The translations under genes and the position numbers were made by a program. Below the pieces are notes generated by a model, which was given only the letters and a program-made list of their open reading frames with translations, searched no databases and had not been told where the DNA came from. A stretch of 64,000 nucleotides of DNA from Psychrobacter sp. 1044 (lineage in GTDB: Bacteria > Pseudomonadota > Gammaproteobacteria > Pseudomonadales > Moraxellaceae). The DNA lies in assembly GCF_904846525.1 (NCBI RefSeq), contig NZ_CAJHAZ010000014.1, positions 1 through 64,000 on the forward strand. Direction: 5' to 3'. Numbering within the stretch: position 1 is the first letter of the stretch; every line of letters begins with the position of its first letter. Positions 44,135 to 53,238 of the stretch are shown here, piece after piece.

Positions 44135-44933
44135 AACGAATCTCCTCAGTTATCAAGCTGTAGTCGTTACTATTGGAGATATGGATATCACTACACTTCA
44201 ATCGTCTGAAATCTATAAAAATATCAAAAGTAAAAAATCTAAGTGCTAATAGTTTCCTGATCTCGTTTAAAGAAGCGCCTAATTCACTAAAATAAACTCT
44301 ATCAACCTCCTTACATAAGTCTATGAGACTTTTTGAAGGAGATCGGCTGAACTGATCAATATAGAAGTCTAACTTTTCTTCAATATTGAAAGTGACTTGA
44401 CTGTTCGATTCTGGATATAGCCACTTAGTATTATTTTGGATAACTATAGGAATATCTTTCTCAGTAATTATTTGCCAAGGAATACCTTTGGACTGCCAGT
44501 AATGACGCTCAATTTCTAACTTTTCTATAGTTCGAATATCATCTAACTTTGTTGAGTATTTAGCTTGTAATACAAACTGACTAGAATGTGTATTAGAACT
44601 AATTACATAAAAATCTGAGGTCATGATGTTCATATTACCTCCGAAACTCGAATGCTTAATTTGCTTATCTTCTGCAATTTTGAGGGTGTCGTCATAGTTA
44701 AGAGGGAATTGCTCTCTAATATCAAGAACTGTGGGGCTCCATTCAAGCACTAAAAATGTAGCTAACTCTAAATCTGAGAGTAGATGATGAGTTCGTCTGG
44801 TTTTATGACCAAAAACTCTATGAGATCGACCTGAGGAAGATATGTCAGAGATTTTTATCCAAGGCTTGTAATCGGCAAGCTCACCTTGACCTCGGCCTTC
44901 TTTAAGCCACTTCTCTTGTTTTTTTGAGAGCAT
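44118..44933 (-). CDS. tnsA: Tn7-like endonuclease subunit TnsA
   Basis: A 271-residue TnsA, the type II restriction-like nuclease that cuts the 5' ends of the element and makes Tn7 move by cut-and-paste. The catalytic residues appear as E56 (SDLELATF), D107 (TSDFYV) and K125 (LQAKYS); spacing of 51 and 18 matches E. coli TnsA E63-D114-K132 from memory. The N-terminal W-L-K-EGRGQGELADYKPW and the C-terminal winged-helix part are present. The ATG has no ribosome binding site: it directly follows a strong hairpin and a run of T. It is coupled to tnsB. Confidence 0.94.
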   Translation of the reverse strand: MLSKKQEKWLKEGRGQGELADYKPWIKISDISSSGRSHRVFGHKTRRTHHLLSDLELATFLVLEWSPTVLDIREQFPLNYDDTLKIAEDKQIKHSSFGGNMNIMTSDFYVISSNTHSSQFVLQAKYSTKLDDIRTIEKLEIERHYWQSKGIPWQIITEKDIPIVIQNNTKWLYPESNSQVTFNIEEKLDFYIDQFSRSPSKSLIDLCKEVDRVYFSELGASLNEIRKLLALRFFTFDIFIDFRRLKCSDIHISNSNDYSLITEEIRYVSNQ

Positions 44934-44972
44934 AAAAAACCCCTGCTAAAGTTACATCAACTTTAGCAGGGG
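44934..44972 (-). terminator. Strong hairpin plus T-run abutting the tnsA start
   Basis: A perfect 14-base stem, CCCCTGCTAAAGTT (44940-44953) with AACTTTAGCAGGGG (44959-44972), has a 5-base loop. On the minus strand it is followed by six T and then the tnsA ATG. It has the form of an intrinsic terminator for transcripts coming from glmS through the transposon end. It may also control tnsA translation. Confidence 0.85.
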
Positions 44973-44989
44973 GTAATAATGGAGTCAAT

Positions 44990-45056
44990 AGTATGAATCT
45001 TTATTACTCAGTATGAATCTTTATTACTTAGTATGAATCTTTATTACTCGCATACA
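44990..45056 (-). other. Tn7-like right end with three tandem TnsB-type sites
   Basis: AGTATGAATCTTTATTACT occurs three times in tandem at exactly 20-base spacing (44990, 45010, 45030). Read inward on the minus strand this is TAATAAAG-N5-ATACT, the same core as the left-end sites. The outer bases are TGTATGCGAG. Closely packed right-end sites are typical of Tn7. Confidence 0.9.
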
Positions 45057-45061
45057 ATATT
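45057..45061. repeat. Target-site duplication, right copy (ATATT)
   Basis: The ATATT just outside the terminal ACA is identical to the left copy at 30693-30697. It lies about 20-25 bases after the glmS stop. Confidence 0.9.
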
Positions 45062-45081
45062 ATTAAAATCAAAAACTTATG

Positions 45082-46926
45082 TTACTCAACAGTCACTGAT
45101 TTAGCAAGGTTACGTGGCTGATCGACGTCTGTGCCGCGCATTACTGCGACATGGTATGACAACAGCTGTACGGGTACGCTATAGACGATAGGGGCAAGCG
45201 TTTCACAAACATCAGGCACATAGACCACATGTAATCTGTCTTCTGCGACCATTTGACTAGATTCACTGGCAAAAACGAACAGCTCACCATGACGCGCGTG
45301 TACTTCTTGCATATTGGCTTTTAGCTTATCAAACATGCTGTCTTTTGGCGCTAGTACGACGATGGGCATGTCTTTATCGACCAAGGCCAATGGACCGTGT
45401 TTCAGCTCGCCTGCGGCATAGCCTTCAGCGTGGATATAAGAGATTTCTTTCAGCTTTAACGCGCCTTCTAGCGCTATTGGAAACTGCAAACCACGACCTA
45501 AGAACAGGCAGCTCTTTTTATACTCAAAATGCTCACTCATGGCTTTGATAGGCGCATCGAGGTTTAAGCTGGCATGTAGTTGACCACGTAGCTCTTGTAA
45601 TTGACCAAGCAAGGTACTCAGGTTTTCGCCAGTCATGCGCTCCTGAACGACACCCACTTTTAAGACCAATAGCATTAAAGCGGCGAGCTGAGTGGTGAAT
45701 GCTTTGGTAGAAGCAACACCAATCTCGGGACCAGCAAGCGTTGGTAAAAAGATATCCGTCTCACGTACCAAAGACGATGTCGGTACGTTGCATAATGCTA
45801 AGCTAACTAGACCTGCTGGCGTGTGCTTTTGAATATCACGTAACGCCGATAACGTGTCTGCCGTTTCGCCAGATTGAGAAATACAAATGACAAGTGTGTT
45901 GTCGATGACGACAGGATTACGATAGCGGAATTCACTAGCGACTTCAACGGAACAAGGCACACGAATAAGGCTCTCAAACCAATATTTTGCGACCAAGCCT
46001 GAGTGGTAACTGGTACCACAAGCGATGACTTGGACGTGCTTAATGCCTTTTAATTGCGCTTCATGACGCTGTAAAAAGTCATCGCGCAGTTTAGACTGCT
46101 CATCGCTATCTACAGCCATCTCAACAGTACGGGCAACCGCGTCTGGCTGCTCATAGATTTCTTTGAGCATATAATGCTTAAACTCACCTTTATCCGCATT
46201 GTGCTGTGCCGCATCAATTTCATGTATCTGACGTTTTACTTCGACACCATCGGCATAAACCTGAATGCTACTGCGCGTCAATTTGGCGATATCACCTTCT
46301 TCTAGGTACATAAAGCGATTGGTGACCGGTAGTAGGGCTAATTGATCAGAAGCAATAAAATTCTCACCGATACCCACACCAATCACTAGTGGAGAGCCCA
46401 AACGAACAGTAATCAGCTCATCTGGGCAATCGATATGCAGAATACCAAGGGCAAATGCGCCATGTAATAACGGAATAACCGCACGAACTGCTTCTAGTAA
46501 ATCAGGCGTTGTTTTGTAGATATCATTGATTAGATGAGCGACGACTTCGGTATCGGTCTGCGACGTAAATACGTAACCTTTAGCAATCAATTCTTCTTTT
46601 AACTCGGCATAGTTTTCAACGATACCGTTATGTACCACAGCGATTTTTCCTGATACGTGCGGATGGGCATTACGCTGTGCCGGCTCGCCATGGGTGGCCC
46701 AACGTGTATGCGCAATACCAATGTGACCATCGAAAAATTCAGGATTAACTGCCACAGCATCGACCAATGCTTGCACTTTACCCACTTGGCGCTCGCGATG
46801 AAGCTCGCCATCACGAATGACGGTCAGACCGGCAGAATCATAACCACGGTATTCTAGACGCTTAAGACCCTCAAGTAAGATACTAGCGATATTACGCTCA
46901 GCGACTGCTCCAACGATTCCACACAT
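45082..46926 (-). CDS. glmS: Glutamine--fructose-6-phosphate aminotransferase
   Basis: A 614-residue enzyme that makes glucosamine-6-phosphate, the first step to UDP-GlcNAc for peptidoglycan and LPS. The N-terminal nucleophile Cys2 follows the initiator (MCGIVGAVAERN); the glutaminase domain covers about 1-240 and the two SIS domains follow (CGTSYHSGLVAKYW, SQSGETADTL). The C-terminus RNLAKSVTVE is the strongly conserved end recognised by TnsD in Tn7 systems. Length is full. The Tn7-like element sits just past the stop, so the coding sequence is intact but its own terminator is now 14 kb away. Confidence 0.97.
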   Translation of the reverse strand: MCGIVGAVAERNIASILLEGLKRLEYRGYDSAGLTVIRDGELHRERQVGKVQALVDAVAVNPEFFDGHIGIAHTRWATHGEPAQRNAHPHVSGKIAVVHNGIVENYAELKEELIAKGYVFTSQTDTEVVAHLINDIYKTTPDLLEAVRAVIPLLHGAFALGILHIDCPDELITVRLGSPLVIGVGIGENFIASDQLALLPVTNRFMYLEEGDIAKLTRSSIQVYADGVEVKRQIHEIDAAQHNADKGEFKHYMLKEIYEQPDAVARTVEMAVDSDEQSKLRDDFLQRHEAQLKGIKHVQVIACGTSYHSGLVAKYWFESLIRVPCSVEVASEFRYRNPVVIDNTLVICISQSGETADTLSALRDIQKHTPAGLVSLALCNVPTSSLVRETDIFLPTLAGPEIGVASTKAFTTQLAALMLLVLKVGVVQERMTGENLSTLLGQLQELRGQLHASLNLDAPIKAMSEHFEYKKSCLFLGRGLQFPIALEGALKLKEISYIHAEGYAAGELKHGPLALVDKDMPIVVLAPKDSMFDKLKANMQEVHARHGELFVFASESSQMVAEDRLHVVYVPDVCETLAPIVYSVPVQLLSYHVAVMRGTDVDQPRNLAKSVTVE

Positions 46927-47094
46927 AACTATTCCTTAAATTCGATGTTTCATGTTTTGATTTTTAAAGGCTTCAATGTTTCAATGCTTAACCGCTCAAA
47001 TGCTTTGAGAGGCGATAATGTTCAGTCAATAAATAATAGAAGTTCATACTGGCAGAGCTTTTATATTAACAATTTTGATGTTATAAATATAAGG

Positions 47095-47125
47095 AAGCAG
47101 CATCACAAAAATTGTCATGCTGCTT
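47095..47125 (-). terminator. Hairpin downstream of glmU
   Basis: AAGCAGCAT (47095-47103) pairs with ATGCTGCTT (47117-47125) about 50 bases past the glmU stop. No long T-run follows on the minus strand, so it could be a weak terminator or an mRNA-stabilising hairpin in a glmU-glmS transcript. Confidence 0.5.
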
Positions 47126-47173
47126 AGTATTACTTCAATAGACATTATTCAAAATGCTGGTGATTGACCATTG

Positions 47174-48556
47174 CTATTTTGACTTTTTGGTCGGACGCTG
47201 AAAGTCGTTTTTCTGAGTTTGTCGTGCCCGTCCAAAGGCTAATGCTTTACTATCAACGTCTTTAGTAATCACTGAACCTGCGGCAACCGTAGCGCTATCA
47301 CCAATAGTCACAGGTGCCACTAAACTTGAGTTCGAGCCAATGAAGGCATTGTCTTCAATGATAGTTTGTGATTTATTGACACCATCATAATTGCAAGTAA
47401 TGACGCCTGCGCCGACATTGACATCTGTACCAATGGTCGTATCACCGATATAACTCAAGTGATTAACCTTGCTACCATGACCGACCGTTGATTTTTTAAT
47501 CTCGACGAAATTACCAATTTTACTGTTATCAGACAATACGGTTTCAGGACGCAAATGGGCGAAAGGACCGACATCAACACCTGCCCCAATCTCAGCGCGG
47601 TCAATCACGCAATAAGGTTTTATGTGGCAGGCATTACCGATGTGGGCGTTTTTGATGACACAGCCCGCTTCGATATAAACATTGTCACCTAAGACACAAT
47701 CGCCCTCGAATACCACACCCACATCGACAAACACGTCTTGACCCGCAGTTAAGGTGCCGCGAATATCAACGCGACTTGGATCCGCAAACTGCACGCCCGC
47801 TTCTTGCAAGTCAGCCACCAGTTTGCCTTGCCAAGTGCGCTCTAAGCTAGCAAGCTGTTGGCGGTTATTGACGCCTTCAATCTCAAAGGTATGCTCAGGC
47901 TCAATCGCGACAATATTAATGCCTTCAGCGACCGCCATTTTGACGATATCCGTCAGGTAGTATTCTTGCTGCGCATTGTCATTAGACAGCTTTGGCAGGT
48001 ATTTATGTAATAATGCATTATCGACGCAGTAAATACCGCTATTAATCTCTTGGATTTTCTGCTCATCGGCGCTCGCATCTTTTTGCTCGACGATGGCTTC
48101 GATGTTGCCGTCTTTGTCACGTTTGATACGACCGAGACCAAAAGGATTATCTACGGTCAATGTCAACATCGACATGCCCTCGGTGTTAGCCACTTGTAGC
48201 GTTGCTAATGTCTGGCAGCTGACTAATGGCACATCACCATAGAGAATCAGGCTTTGCCCTTCTTTGGGTAATTCCGACAGGGTCACTTTTACCGCATGTC
48301 CAGTACCTAATTGCTCAGTCTGAGCAACCCAAGTAATAGGCAGATGCGCATATTGAGCATTGATATCTGCTTGGACTTGCTCGCCACCAAAACCATGAAC
48401 AATAATAGTGTCGTCAACCGTTAATTGATGACAAGTATCAAGGACATGACCCAATAACGACTTACCAGCCAATGTCTGTAGCACTTTTGGCTTAGCCGAC
48501 TGCATACGCGTGCCTTTGCCTGCAGCGAGGATAATTACCGAAAGAGGAGATGTCAT
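47174..48556 (-). CDS. glmU: Bifunctional UDP-N-acetylglucosamine pyrophosphorylase / glucosamine-1-phosphate acetyltransferase
   Basis: A 460-residue two-domain enzyme that acetylates glucosamine-1-phosphate and forms UDP-GlcNAc. The uridylyltransferase part opens with LAAGKGTRMQSAKPKVLQ. From about residue 250 the left-handed beta-helix of hexapeptide repeats begins (VFVDVGVVFEGDCVLGDNVYIE-like), with LSYIGDTTIG and GVITCNYDGVNK at the acetyltransferase site. It lies upstream of glmS by 247 bases on the same strand, so the two may be co-transcribed. Confidence 0.97.
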   Translation of the reverse strand: MTSPLSVIILAAGKGTRMQSAKPKVLQTLAGKSLLGHVLDTCHQLTVDDTIIVHGFGGEQVQADINAQYAHLPITWVAQTEQLGTGHAVKVTLSELPKEGQSLILYGDVPLVSCQTLATLQVANTEGMSMLTLTVDNPFGLGRIKRDKDGNIEAIVEQKDASADEQKIQEINSGIYCVDNALLHKYLPKLSNDNAQQEYYLTDIVKMAVAEGINIVAIEPEHTFEIEGVNNRQQLASLERTWQGKLVADLQEAGVQFADPSRVDIRGTLTAGQDVFVDVGVVFEGDCVLGDNVYIEAGCVIKNAHIGNACHIKPYCVIDRAEIGAGVDVGPFAHLRPETVLSDNSKIGNFVEIKKSTVGHGSKVNHLSYIGDTTIGTDVNVGAGVITCNYDGVNKSQTIIEDNAFIGSNSSLVAPVTIGDSATVAAGSVITKDVDSKALAFGRARQTQKNDFQRPTKKSK

Positions 48557-48812
48557 AATAGCCTACAAATGTAACAAAATATAGGGTTGGATTATAGCGT
48601 AAATAGCTATTTAACCAAAACGCTATGTCGTGACATCTTTGTAACTTACGTTGCTTGTCATGGGCTTACCATTTACTGGTGGCTTGCTGATAAATTGGCT
48701 ATCGTCACAAACGCATTACTAAAAAAGTGGGAGAGTCAAAAAATGATGGACTATAAACGACAATCGGTTATGAAAGACCGTCGCTTATATAAAAGCGAGG
48801 CTAATTTAACAG

Positions 48813-49391
48813 CTAAAGGATGGTGGTATAAATAATGATCCAGACGGCTGCTGCCATGACCCCTGCGATGATGTCATCAAGCATGATACCTAGGCCGCCC
48901 GCGACTTTTTTATCTGCCCAGCCAATCGGTGGTGGCTTAATAATGTCAAAAAAGCGGAACAATATAAAGGCGATAATAATGACAACAATAGAAGAGATTT
49001 GAGCGATATTTTGCCAAAAATTACCGTCAGCGATACCCATATAAGATAGCGGCAGTAGGGTAAGCCACATGCCTGCCCATTCATCCCAGACGATATGCGG
49101 GTTATCATGACCACCCATTAGCTCTGAGGTACGACCGCATATCCAACTACCAATCACACAAGAGAGAATGGTAATAATCAAAAATGGCACGAATCCTAAG
49201 CTTAGCAATGGTATCGCGATGATTAAGCCACCAACCGTGCCCCAAGTACCGGGTGCACGGCGAGGCAGACCACTACCCAAACCCAACCCAAGCCAATAAA
49301 CTATGCGGTCAAGCATATTGGCATCGGCGGGTAGAGGCGGGCAGTCATTGGCTTTACGGATATCAGGCTTAGATAGGTTGTGATCAATCAT
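48813..49391 (-). CDS. pgpA: Phosphatidylglycerophosphatase A
   Basis: A 192-residue membrane phosphatase that turns phosphatidylglycerophosphate into phosphatidylglycerol. The family opening GSGLPRRAPGTWGTVGGL and the acidic-polar site WDEWAGMWLTL are clear, with three to four TM helices. A hydrophilic N-terminal stretch of about 35 residues precedes the core. The start is 3 bases beyond the thiL stop, in the conserved order nusB-thiL-pgpA. Confidence 0.93.
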   Translation of the reverse strand: MIDHNLSKPDIRKANDCPPLPADANMLDRIVYWLGLGLGSGLPRRAPGTWGTVGGLIIAIPLLSLGFVPFLIITILSCVIGSWICGRTSELMGGHDNPHIVWDEWAGMWLTLLPLSYMGIADGNFWQNIAQISSIVVIIIAFILFRFFDIIKPPPIGWADKKVAGGLGIMLDDIIAGVMAAAVWIIIYTTIL

Positions 49392-49394
49392 GGG

Positions 49395-50435
49395 TTAACC
49401 TGCAAAATGTTGGTAACCCGTCAGATTGGGCCAAGTAGTAAAGGGGGCGGGATGGGCAGGTGTGATTGGCTGTCCTTGATAAAAAAGCTCTGGTCGTAAA
49501 TTTTTGATAGCATCTGGCTCATTTACGGCTATGACTTCGCCGATATAGGTAACAGGCGTGTTGCTACTGTCATTGACAGGTGGTTCAATATGAGCAGGCA
49601 AAGTAAAAGCCAATTCATAATCATCACCGCCAGCCAGCTGGCACAACAAGCGCTCAGTTAACTCAGCGTTTACCAATGCTTTACTAGTAGGTAGCTGATC
49701 AAGATGAATGCGCATACTAACGCTGCTTTGTTGGCAGATATGTCCAATATCTTGATACAGACCATCAGAGATATCTATCATTGCCGTCGCACCAATTTTT
49801 GCCAATGCTGAACCCAGTGCAATACGTGGCGTTGGCATATGTAGACGATGCGCAAGCTCAATACCGATAGCATTGTCAGGATTTTGTAGCGCATAAGCGG
49901 CATCGCCAAGCGTGCCTGAGACATAAAGTTTGTCGCCAACTTGCGCGCCTGAACGGTAGACGGCTGGCGTCTCTTTGGTGAGTAACCCTTGCGCGCTGAC
50001 ACTAAGCACTAAATTGTCGCTGCGCGTGGTATCACCACCAATCAGCGTCACCCCAAATAGCTGGCAAGCATGAAATAAGCCTTTAGCAAATTCACTTAAC
50101 CAGCGCTCATTTGCCAAGCGCTGAGGTAAGGCTAACGCCAGTAGAATACTATGCGGAGTTGCACCCATAGCCGCAATATCTGAGACGTTCACTGCCACGG
50201 CTTTATAACCGATGGTAAATGCCAGATTATTTACTTGCTCCCAGTCAGCGCTAAAATGTCGACCTTGAACCAGCGTATCAATACAGCTGACCAAGCGCGC
50301 GCCTGCAGGCAAGCTCATCACCGCGGCATCATCACCAATGCCTTTTTCGATAATGCCTTTGTCAACACTGCTAGACAATGACTGCGCAGCTTGCATTTGG
50401 GAGAATATACGCTCAATCAGCTCAAACTCATTCAT
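49395..50435 (-). CDS. thiL: Thiamine-monophosphate kinase
   Basis: A 346-residue AIR-synthase-fold kinase that makes thiamine diphosphate in the last step of cofactor synthesis. Motifs are GDDAAVMSLPAG, VAVNVSDIAAMGATP, LIGGDTTRSD and MIDISDGLYQDIGH. The start is 2 bases after the nusB stop and the gene is followed closely by pgpA, so the three form an operon. Confidence 0.95.
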   Translation of the reverse strand: MNEFELIERIFSQMQAAQSLSSSVDKGIIEKGIGDDAAVMSLPAGARLVSCIDTLVQGRHFSADWEQVNNLAFTIGYKAVAVNVSDIAAMGATPHSILLALALPQRLANERWLSEFAKGLFHACQLFGVTLIGGDTTRSDNLVLSVSAQGLLTKETPAVYRSGAQVGDKLYVSGTLGDAAYALQNPDNAIGIELAHRLHMPTPRIALGSALAKIGATAMIDISDGLYQDIGHICQQSSVSMRIHLDQLPTSKALVNAELTERLLCQLAGGDDYELAFTLPAHIEPPVNDSSNTPVTYIGEVIAVNEPDAIKNLRPELFYQGQPITPAHPAPFTTWPNLTGYQHFAG

Positions 50436-50437
50436 GA

Positions 50438-51310
50438 TTAGTCTTTGCTGTCTGCATCAGTGCGGTCTGTTTCAATCGCTTTTTTGCTCGCTTTAAAGTC
50501 ACTAATATTGGCAGTAGCTTTACTAGCACTATTGCGTTTGACGGTAGTATTATTGGCGCTAATACGAGGCTTGTTTGAGGCAGTTGATTTTTCTTCAATG
50601 GCAGCTGTATCAGCACTACCTTCTATATCAGCGTTATCGTCAGCATTGCTATCCGCTTTTATTACAGGTTTAGCAGCCGCTTTTTGTGAGGTGCGTAAAT
50701 TGGCTTTGCTATCTGCTTCTACTTCAATAGCACGTAGCTCTACCGCCATTTTATCAAGGACGGCATTAATCAATTTATGCGCATCAGTAGCGCCAAAGTG
50801 ATTATTCAGCTTCATCGCTTCATCAAGTACCACTTTATAAGGAATCTCTAAGCGGTTTTGTAGCTCGTAAGCACCAATCAAAAGAATAGCGTGTTCAACG
50901 GTGTCCAATTTATCGATTTCACGGTCAAGATGCTGAGAGATAAGGACATCTAGCGCCTCGATCTGCTCTGGGATATCGCGCATCATTTCATGATAGTAGC
51001 CAATATGTACAGTATGCATGGCATTGGTCGCGCGTGTACGAGCAGCAATATCGTGCGGGGCATTGGCTTTCCAACCAAGCTTGCCATCGATATCAAAACG
51101 GCGGTCAGTAACCAGCCATTCATATAGACCTTGCATAGCAAAGCGGCGTGCCTTACGAATAGCAGTGTGACTGGTCTTATAAGAAGACTCACTCATATCA
51201 AAGGTTTGATCGCCCGCACTGCTGCTCGCGATGCGCGTGGCTTCAGCTTGTTGGTCATTAACTTGTGCGGTTTGTGCAGCGCTAATAGCGCGCTTGAGTT
51301 GGTCAGTCAT
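50438..51310 (-). CDS. nusB: Transcription antitermination factor NusB with N- and C-terminal extensions
   Basis: NusB acts with NusE (S10) on boxA RNA in rRNA antitermination. The NusB fold covers about residues 50-205 ([75 protein letters not shown]). The protein is 290 residues, about twice the usual 140. It has an extra N-terminal ~49 residues and a C-terminal ~85-residue low-complexity Lys/Ala/Ser/Asp tail. A Met at residue 39 could be an alternative start. It leads the nusB-thiL-pgpA operon. Confidence 0.93.
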   Translation of the reverse strand: MTDQLKRAISAAQTAQVNDQQAEATRIASSSAGDQTFDMSESSYKTSHTAIRKARRFAMQGLYEWLVTDRRFDIDGKLGWKANAPHDIAARTRATNAMHTVHIGYYHEMMRDIPEQIEALDVLISQHLDREIDKLDTVEHAILLIGAYELQNRLEIPYKVVLDEAMKLNNHFGATDAHKLINAVLDKMAVELRAIEVEADSKANLRTSQKAAAKPVIKADSNADDNADIEGSADTAAIEEKSTASNKPRISANNTTVKRNSASKATANISDFKASKKAIETDRTDADSKD

Positions 51311-51540
51311 AAGGGGTCTATACCTAGTTTTTGAGATAATAAGTTTAAAAATAAAATGTTAAATAGTGGTCGACTCGCAAATGTTGCTAGTCAGTCTTGG
51401 AGATGGATGTTCGATAATCATTTAAAATATTAATGCTAATGCTATTGTAAAGTGCTGAGGGCTATCGTTGTAACCATAGCCCCATTTCAAACAATAAATA
51501 ATAATTTTATACTCACAAATGCGGCTAACAGTGAATGCAA

Positions 51541-52062
51541 TTAAGCGTCTTCGCTGCCATCATCAATGTCTAACTGTGATAACACAGCAAGCATTTCTAG
51601 TACAACCATCGCTGCTTCTGAACCTTTATTACCCGCTTTAGTACCAGCACGCTCAATCGCTTGCTCGATGCTGTCAGTAGTCAATACGCCGTTTGCTACT
51701 GGAATATTATAGTCAATGGCAACACTGCTTAAACCTTTAGCAGATTCGCTTGCGACAAAGTCAAAATGCGGCGTGCTACCACGGATAATCGCACCCAAAG
51801 CAACGATAGCGTCAAAGCGATCAGACTCAGCAGCGCGCTGTGCAATCAATGGCAACTCAAATGCACCCGGGACACGAATCACAGTGATGTTACTGCCCAA
51901 TACGCCATGACGAAGCAATGCATCAATCGCGCCATCAACCAACGACTCAACGACAAAACCGTTAAAACGACCTACGACGATACCGATACGCACGTCTTCG
52001 TTTTGATGTAAGTTACCATCGATATGGGTCACGTCATTGCGTTGCTGTTGTAAATTTGACAT
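51541..52062 (-). CDS. ribH: 6,7-dimethyl-8-ribityllumazine synthase
   Basis: A 173-residue lumazine synthase, the penultimate enzyme of riboflavin synthesis. Motifs are [45 protein letters not shown] and [20 protein letters not shown] short hydrophilic lead of about 25 residues precedes the core, and an acidic tail ends it. It lies 230 bases upstream of nusB on the same strand, the usual ribH-nusB order. No FMN riboswitch was recognised upstream. Confidence 0.95.
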   Translation of the reverse strand: MSNLQQQRNDVTHIDGNLHQNEDVRIGIVVGRFNGFVVESLVDGAIDALLRHGVLGSNITVIRVPGAFELPLIAQRAAESDRFDAIVALGAIIRGSTPHFDFVASESAKGLSSVAIDYNIPVANGVLTTDSIEQAIERAGTKAGNKGSEAAMVVLEMLAVLSQLDIDDGSEDA

Positions 52063-52267
52063 AAAAAATCCTTTGCCGAATAGGCTATTAATAGAAGTAT
52101 AAGAATCTAAGTATTAGGAATCTAAATATATTGCTAGGTTCAAGTAGTTTATTCAATAGGTTAATTATCCATTAAATAAACAGTTAAATGAACGAAAATC
52201 AAATGATAATAAGCAGTTAGCGCTATGATAACATTTTTTGCTGTTAGATTTGTATTTTACCAACGTC

Positions 52268-53050
52268 TTACAAACGCATTTGTATCCCTTGCGCTGCCAT
52301 ATATTCTTTGGCTTCTTGAACAGTATACTCACCAAAGTGAAAAATACTGGCAGCAAGAACGGCATCGACGCCGCCTTCTAATACCCCTTCGGCTAAATGT
52401 TGTAAATTACCGACGCCACCTGAAGCGATCACAGGTACATTCACACGACTGGTAATTTGCTTCATGAGTGCCAAATCATAGCCTTTTTTGGTACCATCAC
52501 CATCCATCGAGGTCACCAATAACTCACCAGCACCAAGCTCAGCCATTTTGCTTGCCCAAGCGAGCGCATCAATACCCGTTGGCTTACGACCACCGTGAGT
52601 AAATATTTCCCAACGCGGCATGATGATGCCATCAACCTCAATATTAGCGACGCGCTTGGCATCGATAGCAACCACAATACATTGATTACCAAATTTTTGC
52701 GCCGCTTCACCAACGAACTCAGGAGTAAATACCGCTGCTGAGTTAATCGCCACTTTATCGGCGCCCGCATTGAGCAAATTACGAATATCGGCAATCTTAC
52801 GCACACCGCCGCCGACGGTTAACGGCACAAATACCGTTTCTGCCATGCGCTCAACCGTATGATACGTCGTATCACGCTCGTCATTGGTTGCCGTAATGTC
52901 CAAAAAAGTAATCTCATCAGCGCCTTGTTCATTGTAGCGTTTTGCTACTTCGACAGGATCGCCTGCGTCTTTAATATCGACAAATTGTACGCCTTTGACC
53001 ACACGGCCATTATCAACGTCCAAACAAGGAATGATACGCTTTGCTAACAT
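52268..53050 (-). CDS. hisF: Imidazole glycerol phosphate synthase, cyclase subunit
   Basis: A 260-residue TIM-barrel cyclase that with HisH forms imidazole glycerol phosphate and AICAR in histidine synthesis. Motifs are [15 protein letters not shown] (catalytic Asp), [30 protein letters not shown] and [14 protein letters not shown]. Length is full. It stands alone here, about 200 bases beyond ribH. A few bases upstream of the ATG carry AAAG but no strong ribosome binding site. Confidence 0.96.
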   Translation of the reverse strand: MLAKRIIPCLDVDNGRVVKGVQFVDIKDAGDPVEVAKRYNEQGADEITFLDITATNDERDTTYHTVERMAETVFVPLTVGGGVRKIADIRNLLNAGADKVAINSAAVFTPEFVGEAAQKFGNQCIVVAIDAKRVANIEVDGIIMPRWEIFTHGGRKPTGIDALAWASKMAELGAGELLVTSMDGDGTKKGYDLALMKQITSRVNVPVIASGGVGNLQHLAEGVLEGGVDAVLAASIFHFGEYTVQEAKEYMAAQGIQMRL

Positions 53051-53238
53051 AGGGACTTTCGCCTTATAATCAATTCATTCTATAAGCGCTAGTCTAGCAA
53101 AATCACCGCCATCTCAGGCAGGTTTTCGCAAGATTAATGTGCTTTTAAGCAAAGTTTATCTATAAGCGGTGCAATCGTTGCCATCACCGTCGATATTTAT
53201 CCTATCTACCTTTTTTTAATTGCCATAAGTGAGATGTC

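Larger units (their letters stand above)
30698..45056. mobile_element. Tn7-like transposon at the glmS attachment site, carrying carnitine-type cargo
   Basis: The element is 14,359 bases long. The left end starts TGTCAGCGAGTAAT and the right end, read inward, starts TGTATGCGAGTAAT. Both carry three copies of a site close to TAATAAAGTATCATACTGA, very like the TnsB site of Tn7 (ACAATAAAGTCTTAAACTG from memory). Both flanks carry ATATT. The right end lies about 25 bases beyond the glmS stop, the Tn7 position, with tnsA and tnsB next to it as in Tn7. tnsC, tnsD and tnsE are absent, so it cannot move alone unless functions are supplied in trans. It holds a second internal left end at 40273 and an IS3-family insertion. 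Confidence 0.93.

Noticed and set aside
44990-45048. Regular 20-base repeats that at first look like a small CRISPR array
   Set aside because: The repeats are directly adjacent with no spacers and match transposon-end binding sites next to tnsA.
48587-48835. Plus-strand frame of 82 codons (with an internal 30-codon version at 48743 behind GGGAGAG) upstream of and overlapping the pgpA 3' end
   Set aside because: The long version has no ribosome binding site or family features. The short one has a good site but overlaps pgpA on the other strand and shows no recognisable sequence; not enough support.
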